Source: Litsea cubeba
Taxonomy: Eukaryota > Streptophyta > Magnoliopsida > Laurales > Lauraceae
Assembly (NCBI GenBank): GCA_012931725.1
Contig: CM022949.1
Span: forward strand, 26,725,826 to 26,789,825
Direction of reading: 5' to 3'
Length of the DNA: 64,000 nt
The position numbers were made by a program, and so were the translations under genes. Under the pieces are notes generated by a model. The model searched no databases. It saw only the letters and a program-made list of their open reading frames with translations, and was not told the origin of the DNA. The stretch's first letter is position 1. Each line of letters begins with the position of its first letter. This document shows, one piece after another, positions 32,925 through 44,721 of this stretch.

Positions 32925-33400
32925 CCATCGAAGGGATGGCCGAGCCTACAGTCACGTTGAATTAAGGCAGACTTATTTGGATTATCACTATCTGGACACA
33001 CATCCAGTGGTAGTCCAATCACTGATTGGTTTGGCCTCATATGACAAATAACCCTTAACTCCTAAGGAGAGGTCATCACCGTCTTATGTCAAGTGTATAA
33101 CCATCTCTTATGAAATTCCCAGAATGTCTATGATTAAGTTTTCCGAAGGGAAGAGACTTTTATCCTTCCTAGAAGTGAACTTTAGTAAAGAGCTCCACCG
33201 AAGGGATGGCCGCTCCCACCAACACTTCATTGACATTCTATAGAAGTGATCTTTAGTAAAGAACTCCACCGAAGGGATGGCCGCTCCTACTAACACCTCA
33301 TTACGAATATTCACATTAGTTCACCCATTAACCCATCAAAGCGTTCTTTAGTTAAAGAACTCCACCGAAGGGATGGCCGTTCCCACTAACACTTTAATGA
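32925..33400 (-). repeat. Interspersed repeats in the copia 5' leader
   Basis: The phrase CGAAGGGATGGCCG occurs four times (near 32929, 33199, 33270 and 33366). Three copies are embedded in a longer repeat with AAGTGATCTTTAGTAAAGA and GCTCC(C/T)AC(C/T)AACAC. In the minus orientation this lies between the primer-binding site and gag, where packaging or translation signals are expected. Confidence 0.8.
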
Positions 33401-34430
33401 GGTAACATGAACCGAAAATGGAAGGCCGTGGGGTCTTTCCTAAAACCCCTCTCCCACTTGATTATTTATCGCTAGGGTTTATACTTTTTGACCTTTACAT
33501 TGTTTTACTCAAAAGCTCTTTTTAAATCTAGCAAACTTGGTTAATTAAATTCATGACTTAAGTCATCTTAAAATTAAATAACCTTTGCTTTAAAACATTT
33601 GAGCAAATCCCTTCAAAGAGTCAAAAACCTATCTTGGGTTATGAAAACCCATAGGTAGCATCTAATTAGATTTTAGTTTAGCCTCCTTTGGAAACCAAGG
33701 GTACCAAGATAAACTAAACCCTATCCAATTTTAAACCTTAGACAAATAGAAGGTGCTGGTCTAAGTTCCGTTTAAAATAATTTGCCAAACTAAAAACAAT
33801 CTAATACAATAAAGATGCCAATTTTAGAACCTAACGGTGGCCATGTTTCTAGGTGACAATTATAGCAATTATATAAAGCATTCAACCATGCATTCCATAT
33901 ATAAAAGCAAATAAAAGTATGCATTCCTTGATGGCTCCTTGCTCTTAGGATTTCAAATCCTAATCGAATTAGGACTCCTCATGCATCTAGAAGTCTCGAC
34001 TTCTTGATCTCCAAGGACTCCAATTTCTTGCAACCTTCTTGTCTTGAAACAAAACCAAAATTACATTGGAGATTCCTATGCTTTCCAAGAAAGCTTACAT
34101 CAAGACTAGTTGGAATAAAATTAAGGAAACTTTACAACTTCCTATGATTGCTAACCGCGCAATCGTACACTTTCCAACTAATTAAAAAACATCCAAATCC
34201 ACACATCATACATGCGAACCATCAAGGATGCTAATTATGGCTGCAAACAAAGAGGTTAGTGCATGCAAACTCACTATGTGCATCATTAAACAAATCTGGA
34301 AAATAAATTCCAGCAATGTTAATGAAACTTGCACACAACATGCATCACAACATAACTTTAATAGGGTGCCACCATACCCATAATCAATCTAGGATTAATT
34401 ATACACAACATGGGATCATGATTTCACATG
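33401..34430 (-). other. 5' untranslated leader of the Angela-like element
   Basis: About 1 kb between the primer-binding site and the leader repeats with no long open frame on the minus strand. AT-rich and otherwise featureless by eye. Confidence 0.6.
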
Positions 34431-34434
34431 GAGT

Positions 34435-34447
34435 GGCTCTGATACCA
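34435..34447 (-). other. Primer-binding site of the Angela-like element
   Basis: Minus strand TGGTATCAGAGCC, one base after the 5' LTR. It is complementary to the 3' end of initiator tRNA-Met, the usual copia primer. Confidence 0.9.
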
Positions 34448-34448
34448 C

Positions 34449-36502
34449 TGAAAGAAATTGCGATTCAGATCTGAAACTTCTCATAAAGAGACTACTATGG
34501 CTGATGCAAAGCATGACAGATTTTAAAAAATCTGATTTCTGCACTATGTAGCGGAAATCAGCCATAAAGAATCGCATAGAAACTCCATTAAATCATGACC
34601 AACATGTGTCTAATTAATAGGGATGATAGAAGACTATTACCTCGAAGATTTGTAGACTTCAAATCTCTGAAAAAATAGATCCAAAGGCGCGAACTCAGAC
34701 TTGCAATTTGCAAACAAGTTGCTGGAATTTTCCTGCACTAGTATTGCCTTTGATCTTCTCCTCTATCTCACTTCCAAATCTGATTGGCTAAGATGGTGGG
34801 ATCTTAATCTAGGTATTAAGAACTATTTCTCTAAGGGAAAATCTCAGACCTTAAGCCTTCTTCAATCAAGAAGAGAACCTTTCCAAGGCTGGACGTGTGG
34901 GGCTCTCCTTGTGCTCACAAATTGTTTCACAAAGTGTGTTGTGAAACTTGCAAAGGCATTCTTCTTAGCTTCCTTGTTATGGACGTCCAAAGGGGATGGT
35001 TCTCCTTTTATAGAAACTATGGGAAGCCTTTCCTATTTAGTTATCTCTCCTTATTCTAATTTATGTCCAAAAAGGAAAGACTTATTTCCTTTAAGAAACA
35101 CTCTAATTAGAAAAGGAAACCAAAAGGAACTTTCCATACAATTAGTAATACTAGTTGTAGAACACTTACTAATTTTAAGTTCCTAATCCAAAAAGGAAAC
35201 TAACTCATAGGAATACTAATCCAAATAGGAGTCCAACTTTCCAAGTAGAGTCCTACTCAAAGTTGGAAACCTTACCCATGGAAATCCTATTATGGACATC
35301 CCACATATCAATGCACACCATGGCCCACATATAATTTATCTAGAGTTAAATTCATGTATGCCATCAAAGGCCTATTTGAATTTAAACTCAAAATTATTTT
35401 TCCACTAAAATAATTCATCCTTATGTTATATAAACATCTTAGGAATCCATGCCAATCTTGGTAAGTGACTAGAGAAGGGACCAAAAGACATATTTGCCAT
35501 TGGCTCCCAAAATGACCAAAATGTCCATGCTAAACCCATAGCAACATTAAGACCATTTTAACCTTAACTCATTCCACTAAAGAGTTATGGTTGAACTCCA
35601 AGGACAAATATAATAAGCTCGTCATAAGATGACGGTTGTCTTCGACCTACTAAGTGTAATGACCTGAATGCCCCTCTATGTAACATCCATAATCGAGTCA
35701 GGTTATCACATGTACTATCAACCTTCCCGATTACATCTAAACCTTAGAACTTCATATCCTTAACATAATCATCATTCGAATATCATTCTCTTGATCCAGG
35801 GAGCGACCCACAAGTTCAATATCCATATGGAACATCCATATACTAAGATCTTAGATTTTGATGATTAATCGGATAATTCTAAGGGGACGATTATTCCATC
35901 ATCAGATGGCATAGATTCTATATTGCATCTGCACGTCCCAACTGATCAAGTCCGAGTACCCAAAACACAGAGCTGTTGACCCATGAATAGAATCTCACCC
36001 ATAGTGAATTAAAGCACAAGAACTTGACTTCGTCAGTTCATCCACAAATGCTCAAGATTAAGAGCACCGGTTACTTAGTAGCATGAGGTGACTTGATCTC
36101 TTTTCTGTGATAGTACTATTTTAGAGATCACACCTACAACGGTCCTGTTCAATGCATGACACATGCACTAATGAGATAGATCCGGGAAAGGCCTCCCATG
36201 ACTTAGGTATGTCACCCTATATAGGAGAGTATCTCATTATAACTTCTACCAAGATGAAGTGCCCAGCTCCATCTTTCAGTTATGAACAAATATGATGTTT
36301 CCAGTTGTCCATGAATAAGACCTATCTGTGTGTAGACACTACACACCTAATTCATTTACTAGAAACAATGGGCCTTACGCAACCATACATATATACATGT
36401 TTAAGCATAAAAGAGTCTTTTCATTAAATAACCAGTTAAATATCCAGTAACAAAAGATGAGAATGCAGCTAGTGGGCTTTAGGGCATACACCAATCCCAA
36501 CA
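34449..36502 (-). repeat. 5' LTR of the Angela-like element
   Basis: 2054 bp. It differs from the other LTR by a 1-bp indel in a T run (about 34538 versus 27131) and a base change in CCAC(G/T)AAAGAG (about 35578 versus 28169), as compared by eye. Confidence 0.92.
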
Positions 36503-36808
36503 CATATTATCACTCGAGAAGGCATAAGAGTGGATCCAGTTAAGATAGAAGCAGTTATTAATTGGCATAGTCCGAGGACAGTAGCAGAGATTCAAAGTTT
36601 CCTAGGTCTTGCAGGGTACTACCGCAGATTTGTTAAAGATTTTTCTAAGATCTCTGCCCCATTGACAGAGTTGACTAGGAAGGATGTGCCATTCATTTGG
36701 ATCAAGGAATGTGAATCCAGTTTTCAAACTTTAAAGGAGAAACTGACAACCGCCCTAATACTATCTTTACCTGAGGGTACTGGAGGTTTTGTGATTTACT
36801 ATGATGCA
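36503..36808 (+). pseudogene. Gypsy RT 3' part (thumb) continuing after the copia insertion
   Basis: Continues the RT frame broken at 27039: after FLGH it reads IITREGIRVDPVKIEAVINW, then FLGLAGYYRRFVKDFSKIS and PLTELTRKDVPFIW, and reaches the start of RNase H with GGFVIYYDA. It stops at 36808 where another LTR begins. RNase H catalytic residues, integrase and any chromodomain are absent. Confidence 0.88.
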
Positions 36809-39486
36809 TGCCACACCCTGAAACCGGGCCCTGCAGTGATCCGATCTCGGAATGAAAAATTTTAGAATTAATTAAAACTTTTGCTTTTCCCAAGATCCGC
36901 GTGAGTGAGGATAGTAAAATTCCATCACGACCTGAATATGTTTGTGGAAGCTAAACATGACGTTGCGACCCGGAGCCCGTGGCTATCGGATTTCGTATCG
37001 CACTCAACCGTAACATAAAGCCATCAGAACAAGTCTCATAATTAGACTAGTACATATCATAAATCATAGAATACCGAGCTGGCAGTAACAGGATAATTTA
37101 TTTCCCACAAGTGTTCAAATTACAAGTTAACAAGTGTATTAATTACAATCCCAAAGAAAAAGGCTAATAAAGCCATCCAAAAATAAACAACTAAATAAAA
37201 TGCTATTCCAAATGATATTACGAACTCCTGTGCCAAACTTGACATCTAGATGATATCAAAGGCAGCCTCTTGCGTCCAACTGACGATTCAACCACCTTTC
37301 CACTCAAATCACCTAAAAAGGTAAAGAAATCGGAACCTGGCACCAAACAAAGAGGGTCAGACACAACGGTCTGGCAAGCAAATAAACATATAATATGATG
37401 ATAGGCGTTTGCAAAACATTATGAAATGGTTGTAAATCCATTTAAAGATTCTAAATAATAATAATGATAAATTTTGATAAAATGATTGAAAGACTGAACA
37501 TAAACATCAGAGCAAATAAATGAATAGTATCTGAAACATAAATATCTCAAAAGGGATAACAAACCGAGTAAAACATTGGCAAACCACATATAGCTATATT
37601 CTCCTATTACCGAAATAATAAGAGCAGACAGAAACCGTAGCCACTACGCGTGGGACCAGAACGAACAAAGTCGTTATCAAACAGAACCGTAGCTACTACA
37701 CATGGGACCGGAAACAGAATCAGAACCGTAGCCACATACAAGTGGGACCGGCAAAACAGAACCATTGTCATGGTCGGTACAAACAGAATCCAAGCTGCAG
37801 CTGGCAGACAAATTAAAGATCCCAAGCCGAGTGATCAGCTCGACAAGGTGACCTAAGCTAAGTGGTGCCTTTAGTTTTCAAAACTTGAACCAATACAAAT
37901 CAAATCATAATAATGATTCATTTCCGAAATCGATAAAAAGGACTACTCCCGAACAATTATACACTGAATATTCTGACAAATCCGAACAAAACTGATGAGT
38001 AGTCTTATCGATGTATTTTCCGAATGTGGCGAACCACTCAAATCTACTTCAAATCCTTTTGTAGAAAAGTATACAAATCTATATGGCGAACCACACAAAT
38101 TTATTTCAAAATGATTGTAAAACCGATACAATTCTTATCATTGTAATAGATTTCCAAATTCGATAAAAACAACTACTCTGGGCGATTTACTAACGAACAA
38201 TATCAGCTAATTCAAAAGAGTAGTTTTATCGATATTTTCAAATGTGGTAAACCACTTCATTCATTTCAAATCAATTTATGAAAGAGAACAAACCGACTTT
38301 CTAGCTTGGAATGGAATAGTGTATGATAGTTCAATGGCTACCAAGGGCCCAACTCAATATACACTTAGTCTCCTAATGTCGATAGTAAACGAGAGATTTG
38401 GTGCCACTGAAGATCTTCGACAATTAAAAGATAAAGTGTACGTTATGGCTTGAAGGATTTCCCTCGGTTAGTTTCTATCATCAAGCAAATCCATCATTCT
38501 CCATCTAAGTCTCATGATTCAAAATAATCTTCATTTAGTACAATCAACCCGGACCTTCATGCATTAATAGGGACTCAATGGGCCTCAAACATAAGAGAAG
38601 AAATGGGCTGAACTGGGCCTTAAACAGGTCTGAAAATAGTTTGGAAAACAACCCATGAAATGGGCTAAAAACAAGCCCAAATACTGGCCTGGGCTCGCTC
38701 CAGCGACCCATGGTCCGCTCGAGCGAACCTGTTACTGGCTCGCCTGGAACCAGGCAGAGCCTGGTCCGCTCGAGCGGCCCATGGGCTCGCTCGAGCGGAC
38801 AGGGCTCTGCCCCAGTCCGTTTCAAGTGCAGAAGTTGCACTTTTCTCTCTTTCTCTGATTTTTCCTTTTCCCTCGTTCTCTTCCTTATGTATTTTACAAA
38901 CTTTTGGCCTCTCCTAGCCTTATCAATCCCATTAAATCAACCACACACTAATTCATTCCAATGCCATCAATTAAAATCAAATACAAACATGATTTTCTCC
39001 ATTCATCAAGACACAAATGAAATCCTGAAATATAAAGGGTTGATTCAAAAGTAATCAATTGAAGTACAAAACCCAAATTGTTGCAAAGATAACAACTTAA
39101 GGAAAAACAAGTATAAACCATAAGTTGTAAAGAGAGAGAGAGAAGAATAGGAGAGATATTCATAAACTCATCCACAAAAGAACATCCATCACATTAGCTA
39201 AATCATTCACTTGCCTTGGTTAAGGTGAGAAACAAAACACTCCAAGAAGGTCTCTCCAAGGTCTCAAGCTTCCAATCTACAAAAGCCCCAAAAATAACCC
39301 AAGAAAAGCCCTTGAAATCAATCATTTGCAAATTTCCAAGAAATCTCTTTGTATGTATGAGAAAAACAATCCAAATGGTTTGAAAAACCACGATTTGAAG
39401 AAGGAAAAGCCATAGCTAACCTCTTGTAGCTCAAACCAAGAAGAAGGGCTTAGAGAAGAGGGTTGTCCTAGCTCAAATCCTTTGAA
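36809..39486 (-). mobile_element. Gypsy-type LTR fragment (family B, copy 1)
   Basis: Begins TGCCACACCCTGAAACCGGG directly after the gypsy RNase H start. It matches the LTR at 52085 in many blocks, such as GGGTCAGACAC-ACGGTCTGG, ATCCCAAGCC-GTGATCAGC and CGTAGCCACTAC-CGTGGGACC. Orientation is minus by comparison with the LTR at 55213, which has a primer-binding site. It is truncated at its minus-strand 5' side. At about 39486 the sequence changes to the end of the family A LTR across a short A-rich join (TTGAAAcaaattcg), which suggests deletion by illegitimate recombination. Confidence 0.75.
38696..38797. repeat. Palindrome array, core CTCGAG (family B copy 1)
   Basis: Sites with centres near 38700.5 (diverged, CGCTCCAGCG), 38720.5, 38771.5 and 38792.5. 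The inverted repeat CCTGGAACCAGG centres near 38748.5. Intervals of 20, 51 and 21 bp keep the same register as the array at 22589. Confidence 0.8.
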
Positions 39487-40369
39487 ACAAATTCGATTAT
39501 TATTCGATTCGATCGAGTCGGCACTACTTAGCTTCGACCCTGTGATACCCGACGGGGTTGACCTTTGTTTAGTTATTCGAAACTATTGCAGTAAGTCATC
39601 TATAGCACTGGAACTCTAGAACTAGGTAGCTAGCTAGCCTTTGGCTGGGCCGCTGGTGACATTCCAACTAAAGCATAAATTATTCGATTTTTGCACAATT
39701 GCCTAGTGATTACTTGAATTGACATTTGTTAATCAATTTTCATTTAATTCGCTTTGAAACATTATGTATTTTCTCATTAATGCCCGTACTTGCCAATTCA
39801 TTATATTTGAGGTACTACTCTTTGTGTCACAGACGCAAGTGCAACTCCCGGCCTTGAGGAGGCCCAGGAGGGAGAGGAGGAGACCGAGGAGTATCCTCCA
39901 GGACTGGAGGAGTGGCCGGGCAATGAGCCAATGTAGATACTCCTCCATCGGAGAGCGTTGTGTGCATTTTGAGAGCTCTACAGTTAGAGTGTGACTAGCC
40001 CCTTTTTGTGTGGTTCACACTCAGCTTTTCAGTTATACTTTTGTTTATGCTTTTGGTATAGTTATGCAGGGTACTTTTATAAACCCTCTTTTGCAAATCA
40101 ATGTATATACATGTGTAATTCTTTTGTATAAACTTGAACGTTTAATTGGACCGAATGGGAAATGATACCTTGATGTGTATGTAATTACAGCTTCCGCTAT
40201 ATTTAAATGTTATTGACTGGTTCTAGTGAGCTAGACTCACAAGTGGAAAAAGTAATTTTCTCCTTCGTGCATTGTATTTGACTCTAGGCAGGTACAATAT
40301 CACGGAAGTAAGTGTATCTCACCTCGGGGATTACCCTAGGCCAGGGTGATTCGGGACCAGGAAGTGACA
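39487..40369 (+). repeat. Truncated 3' LTR of gypsy family A
   Basis: Matches 23297-24252 of the 5' LTR (for example TACCCGACGGGGTTGA and GCACTACTTAGCTTCGA) with scattered differences. An internal loss of roughly 85 bp lies near 39668. Ends GGAAGTGACA followed by the AATTA duplication. Confidence 0.88.
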
Positions 40370-40374
40370 AATTA

Positions 40375-41380
40375 TGAACATAATAAAGAAAGAAAAGATG
40401 TTATAATATAAAGATGGTGTTTCCAACTCAATAGATACATCACCAAAGAGACAGAATGATGTTTTAAACTAACTTAGCAGAGATATCACCAATAAAATCA
40501 GCAATCAATATATTTCATCCTCATCAAGATCCTTTGTTCTAGAACTCAAGATCCTTATTAAATCTCATGATAAATGAGAAATGTAAATCTATGCATAGTT
40601 GAGATTCACAAAAGAGAAAGCAATGAATTGTATTTTTGTTTCTCTCTCAAAATTGAAACAGATCATGTATCAAAGCCTGGTGTCGTATGACATCTTTTGT
40701 GAGACTTCAATCTACCTAGGTAATCTCTTGAGTCTTGACCCCGCGTGTTTGGGACTTCTAGTAAACTTAAAGTGAAGTAAAGCCTCCATTATCCAGACAA
40801 GAAAAGACCAAGGGGTCATATCAAAAGTACACAAATTCAAAATCCCCTCCTTTTTAAATAAAAAATAAAAATAAAAAAGCAACCTCCTTTCTCCACTAAA
40901 TCACAAGAAAAAACATTATCTTTTTACACAAAAAGTAAAAAAGATCCCCTATCAAGCCACTAAAAATAAAAGATCACCATAATCCCTTATATTTTATTCT
41001 CTTTTGATTTGATTCTTCGTTCATTTTACATCAATTCATCTTTCCTCCAAACACGGGCAACACAAGGTCAAGTGATCTTGTGAGCCAAAAAAGAGGAATC
41101 CACAGGGGTAAGGGTGAGATGCTTCGGTAGCATTGTGAGGCTTTGTCCAAGTCCCACATTGAAAACATCCAAATCTTGACCCTGGGCTTATATGTCAAAA
41201 CCCCCTCTTAAGTCAACATGACGTCTTTTCAAGCCCTGCGGCCTACTCATGAAACATATAATATATAATATAATACTCATCTTAATAATACAAGGGGTTC
41301 CCGTCCAATAATCTTCACCCAGTTCAAAGTAACCTTCTAGTTCTCCATCCCAGATTTATTGACATGCAGGTCATTTAGCT
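40375..41380. other. Unassigned spacer
   Basis: AT-rich spacer beyond the gypsy nest. No gene, repeat end or RNA gene was recognised. Confidence 0.35.
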
Positions 41381-41403
41381 ATCAATTGTTATCATTGAAT
41401 GTA

Positions 41404-42050
41404 CCATGCATATTTAAAAGGTCATTGAATTTTGCCTCAAATCACATAACTTCTAATCTTGTAAATCTCTCCATCCACAATGATTATTGCAGTTCCAATC
41501 AAGAGGTCACTGGGAATGGTTCAGTGGTTCAGGTTCGGCGATTTTGAAGCATAATTTAAGTAATTTTCATTTGCATAATACTTTGTATTATGCCAATGTT
41601 TCAGCTAATGTTCTTTCCATACATTAATTTTTGCAAGACTTTTATTTTGCATTCACATCTAATGGCTTTTGTGTCAAGGAGATCAAGACAGGGAAGATAC
41701 TTTACTAAGGTAAAGAGTTACCCCTTTAGCATTCATTCCAATAAATTAAGTCCACCATTTGTTCGCAATGGAGAACAGGTTACTGCAATTTGGCGCCAAC
41801 AACTGTGGCACCTACTTTTCCAATCTTGAAAGTCTTGTTTCTCACCATGGCTTGTCTGTTCATGGATCTCTCAAAAAGTCAGGTTTCTGTGATTCTTGTC
41901 GTTAGGCAATTGCATTGATTGCATTGCCGCATCAGATCAGTTCTTCTATTTCATCTTTTCTTTTAAAACTTGTCCATTCAGATATTTGGATATCTTCTCA
42001 CTATTCAATAAAGGACTCCAAATATTAATTTTGTTTGTCCATGATTATTC
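41404..42050 (+). pseudogene. Copia pre-integrase and integrase remnant
   Basis: Across frameshifts the sequence reads ITSNLVNLSIHNDYCSSN, VTGNGSVVQV, LYYANVSANVLSIH and NGFCVKEIKTGKILY, followed by a WHL start. Then FSNLESLVSHHGLSVHGSLKK and CDSC come, and finally LLKLVHSDIWISSHYS. These are the region after the protease, the zinc-binding GAG-pre-integrase domain and the first integrase Asp of a copia element. The KEIKTGKIL phrase is like the Ale/Retrofit type. Stops and frameshifts (near 41545, 41630, 41815 and 41906) show it is dead. No LTR could be tied to it. Confidence 0.7.
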
Positions 42051-42162
42051 CAAATACTCTTAGATCTATACTATGCATTTTAAATCCCAAGAATGTGATT
42101 ATTTTGTAAAATTTAAATTGTTTGTTGAAGATTTACTTTCATCCACTAAGAAATCTATCACG
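42051..42162. other. Short unassigned join
   Basis: AT-rich, nothing recognised. Confidence 0.3.
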
Positions 42163-44020
42163 ACCCTCAAAATACAACCAGGGGATAACGTGAAAAATAA
42201 GAATATACATTCATCTTCCTGTGTTTAATGCAACACAAGCTCCCAAATATGGACCCACAAAATTTCGAAACATGGTGAGTCATAATAAAATCTTTGCAGA
42301 AGCGCTAAATCAATTGGTGTCAATATCCAAAACCAAACCAACGCATAACCAGCTAAATATTTAAGGTTAAAGTTTCGTTAAATAATTCTAAAATCATCTA
42401 AATACGATATATTATGGAATTAAATCAACTAAAGAGTCTAAGATTTCAATATCTCCTTCGTAGACTCAGACAACTCCGTAGCCATCTCCGGCACTCCACT
42501 CAGGTTCAACAACTGGCTAAAACGCCTGAAACGTTTGACCACTCTCCGTCTCCTCGGCAAGGTAGTGATCGGTACCTATGCACCAATAAACAAGGTAAAG
42601 AACAAGTACGAAAGCATAATTTATAAATAAAATACAAGATCAATATGAGTAATGACACGTAATGATCATAAAAGAAATAACATTGTGACAATAACGGAGA
42701 GAACGTATAACCTAAATCCAATCTACACAATAGAGCAATACAATAATCACACAGAAGCAATGCCACTGCTTTGGGTGGTCAGCCCTAACTATCTAATCAC
42801 GTCGGCAGTCATAAACCAATTGATAATCCGGAATACCGGTCAAACAATCAATTACAAATATAAGTGTCCGCACACATCGGTGATCAGCCGTCCGATTACA
42901 GCTGCAGTTGTTCTAATATGACCCAATCAATGTACATATATATACATATCATAGTAGAATAGACCTAGTAACCAATAATGCTCTGACACGTAAACCTAAA
43001 TCAAAGTGAAGGACTGGCTGCACAGCAATCCACAATCGAATACCAACAAATCATTTGAATAAACCTTCATAATTTCTCTATCAATCGCCAAGCCACATCA
43101 CGGTCCATATCCAATCAATTTAGGGCATGCAACTAACAAATCAACATCACTCTCAATCATGTATGCAAACCCGAAAGTCAAAGAATAACCCCAAGCAAAT
43201 CCTAAGGTCAAACATACGGCCTCGTACCCAACAACCACAGGAATCTCTAATAGATAAAAGATCAACTCATCCATTCATAATCAATGGTGCATAGACCCAC
43301 TTAAGGGCTTTCCAATAGAGATGGGTTGAGCTCGAATCCACTAGAATTTCCCGAGGCCATACCAGGCACTAAACCCCACGTTGGTATCATACCATGTGCC
43401 TAGACGGTATTTACTTAGGTCTAATGATCCAATCAATAGGGTCCATAATTATAAATTGACTTATCAAGAATTAAGGGTACCTTTTTCCAAATTTTAGAAA
43501 CTCAAGGGAGCAATTTAATACACTAACATCACTTAATGACCTGCCACATGGGCGCTATCTCTCTATCCCAATAACTACTTAGGCCAGAACCACCCCCTAC
43601 ACCATGTATATCAAGAATGCATTGATAATGGACCCCACCACACTATATGAAAAGAAACAAGTGTCTCCTTATTCTGCGACAAGAGGTCTTCCTCCCTTTT
43701 CCCCTCTTGAACCCATACTAGTTAAGCCCAGCACGTGCAAGGCACGTGCAATGTCAAACCACAACTCACTACTTTTGGATATTTTCTTTGACGCTTATAC
43801 CCCTTCCAAATTTCCCCCATTCTCCAATCTCAGTCCGCATTATATTTTCAACCATATTTCTAGATTTCCCTGTTGTAGGATAAGCTAGAAGTTATTGTTG
43901 TCGTTGTGTTTGTTGCTTAACTATAAATGATTAAGAGGTTGCCAACCATTCATCATGTGTGCAAGCTCTCTTCCCACGTGGCCTATCACAAGGTCCTGGA
44001 CTCCTTGTTTGGGGTGACGA
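42163..44020 (-). mobile_element. Possible diverged gypsy-type LTR
   Basis: Starts TATCACGACCCTCAAAAT, which resembles the U5 ends of the LTRs at 3817 and 55213 with TG changed to TA. The right part ends near TTTGGGGTGACG, which resembles the GGGGTGTAACA end. Internal phrases about 400 bp in (GTAGCCATCTCCGGCACTCC, CTCCGTCTCCTCGGCAAGG) recall the conserved part of the other LTRs. No duplication or palindrome array was found, so this is tentative. Confidence 0.35.
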
Positions 44021-44721
44021 AAAAAAAAACTCTAAAAAACTTTAGTACAAATGGCCAAAATACATTTGAATTCTAAACCTAGCTCTTAAACAATCCACAA
44101 TTGAACTAGGCCAATGAACTTGGAATACAAGATATAAACTAATATTTCATGCTCTTTGGCCATTTTGAGCGATCCAACCATTCAAGTTGTGAGTCATGTT
44201 GTCAATCACCTAAAGGCTAAGAATAACATTGAACATACATTTCAGTGTAATTAAAACAAAACCCACGAAATAAAGGATGTTCACCTATTTGGCATCTTTC
44301 TATGTAGAGAAAAAAATCACATTTCAATGTAATGAAAACAAAAACTAGGAAAGAAAGGATGTTCACCTAATTGGCATGTTACAGTGTTGAAAAAAAAAAG
44401 AGTACCTGTTCATTAAGTCGGTTCATACATGAGTTACCTGCAGTCACCATTGCCACCGTTGCCTTAAGTACTTTTAGTTGATTTGACACATTGTGACCCA
44501 CCTCTATTAGACGATAATCAAAGCTTTAATAAAAAATCAGGGGTGCATTTTAACTTGACAATGGCTGCAAAACTATATGAGGATCCAATGGAGGCACACG
44601 CAACATATCAAACTGAACTATTCATTGAGCTGATGTATTACAAAAAATTATATGCGTCATTTGATGTGGGAAAAATTGCTTACTTTCATTGCTCATATTG
44701 GCTTCATTGGTATTTTCATAA
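44021..44721. other. Unassigned spacer
   Basis: Contains two similar phrases with CATTTCA(G/A)TGTAAT and AAAGGATGTTCACCTA (around 44240 and 44320), a local duplication of about 85 bp. A long frame beginning at 44483 runs into the hAT-like element and is not called. Confidence 0.4.

Larger units (their letters stand above)
27040..36502 (-). mobile_element. Angela/BARE-like copia retrotransposon, complete but coding-defective
   Basis: A 9463-bp element with LTRs at 27040-29094 and 34449-36502, both TGAAAGAAATTGCG to CCAATCCCAACA. It is flanked by CATAT (27035-27039 and 36503-36507). By eye the two LTRs differ by only one base change and one 1-bp indel in about 2055 bp. The tRNA-Met primer site next to the right LTR sets the minus orientation. 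Gag, integrase, RT and RNase H follow in copia order. Long LTRs and a gag with KLTGPNYVDWKRNLDIVLTA suit the Angela/BARE lineage. The pol frame is broken: protease core deleted, two nonsense codons and part of RNase H deleted. It split the gypsy RT between FLGH and IITREG. Confidence 0.93.
21528..40369 (+). mobile_element. Nested, degenerate Ty3/gypsy element (family A)
   Basis: Outer limits are defined by AATTA on both sides (21523-21527 and 40370-40374), by a TGTTACACCCCG start and by a GTGACA end. It has a 5' LTR (21528-24252), a primer-binding site, gag, protease and RT remnants, and the last 0.88 kb of the 3' LTR. Three later events interrupt it: a SINE at 26517, a complete copia element at 27040-36502, and a gypsy-type LTR (36809-39486) that replaces the rest of RNase H, the integrase and most of the 3' LTR. 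The RT thumb motif FLGLAGYYRRFVKDF and tRNA-Met-like primer site fit the Tekay/Del type of chromovirus, but no chromodomain remains to confirm this. It lies about 410 bp upstream of the RTM2-like ATG. Confidence 0.85.

Noticed and set aside
27293..35186. 161-residue frame occurring twice, identically (27293-27778 and 34701-35186)
   Set aside because: Both copies lie in the LTRs of the copia element and are identical because the LTRs are. No signal of a real protein.
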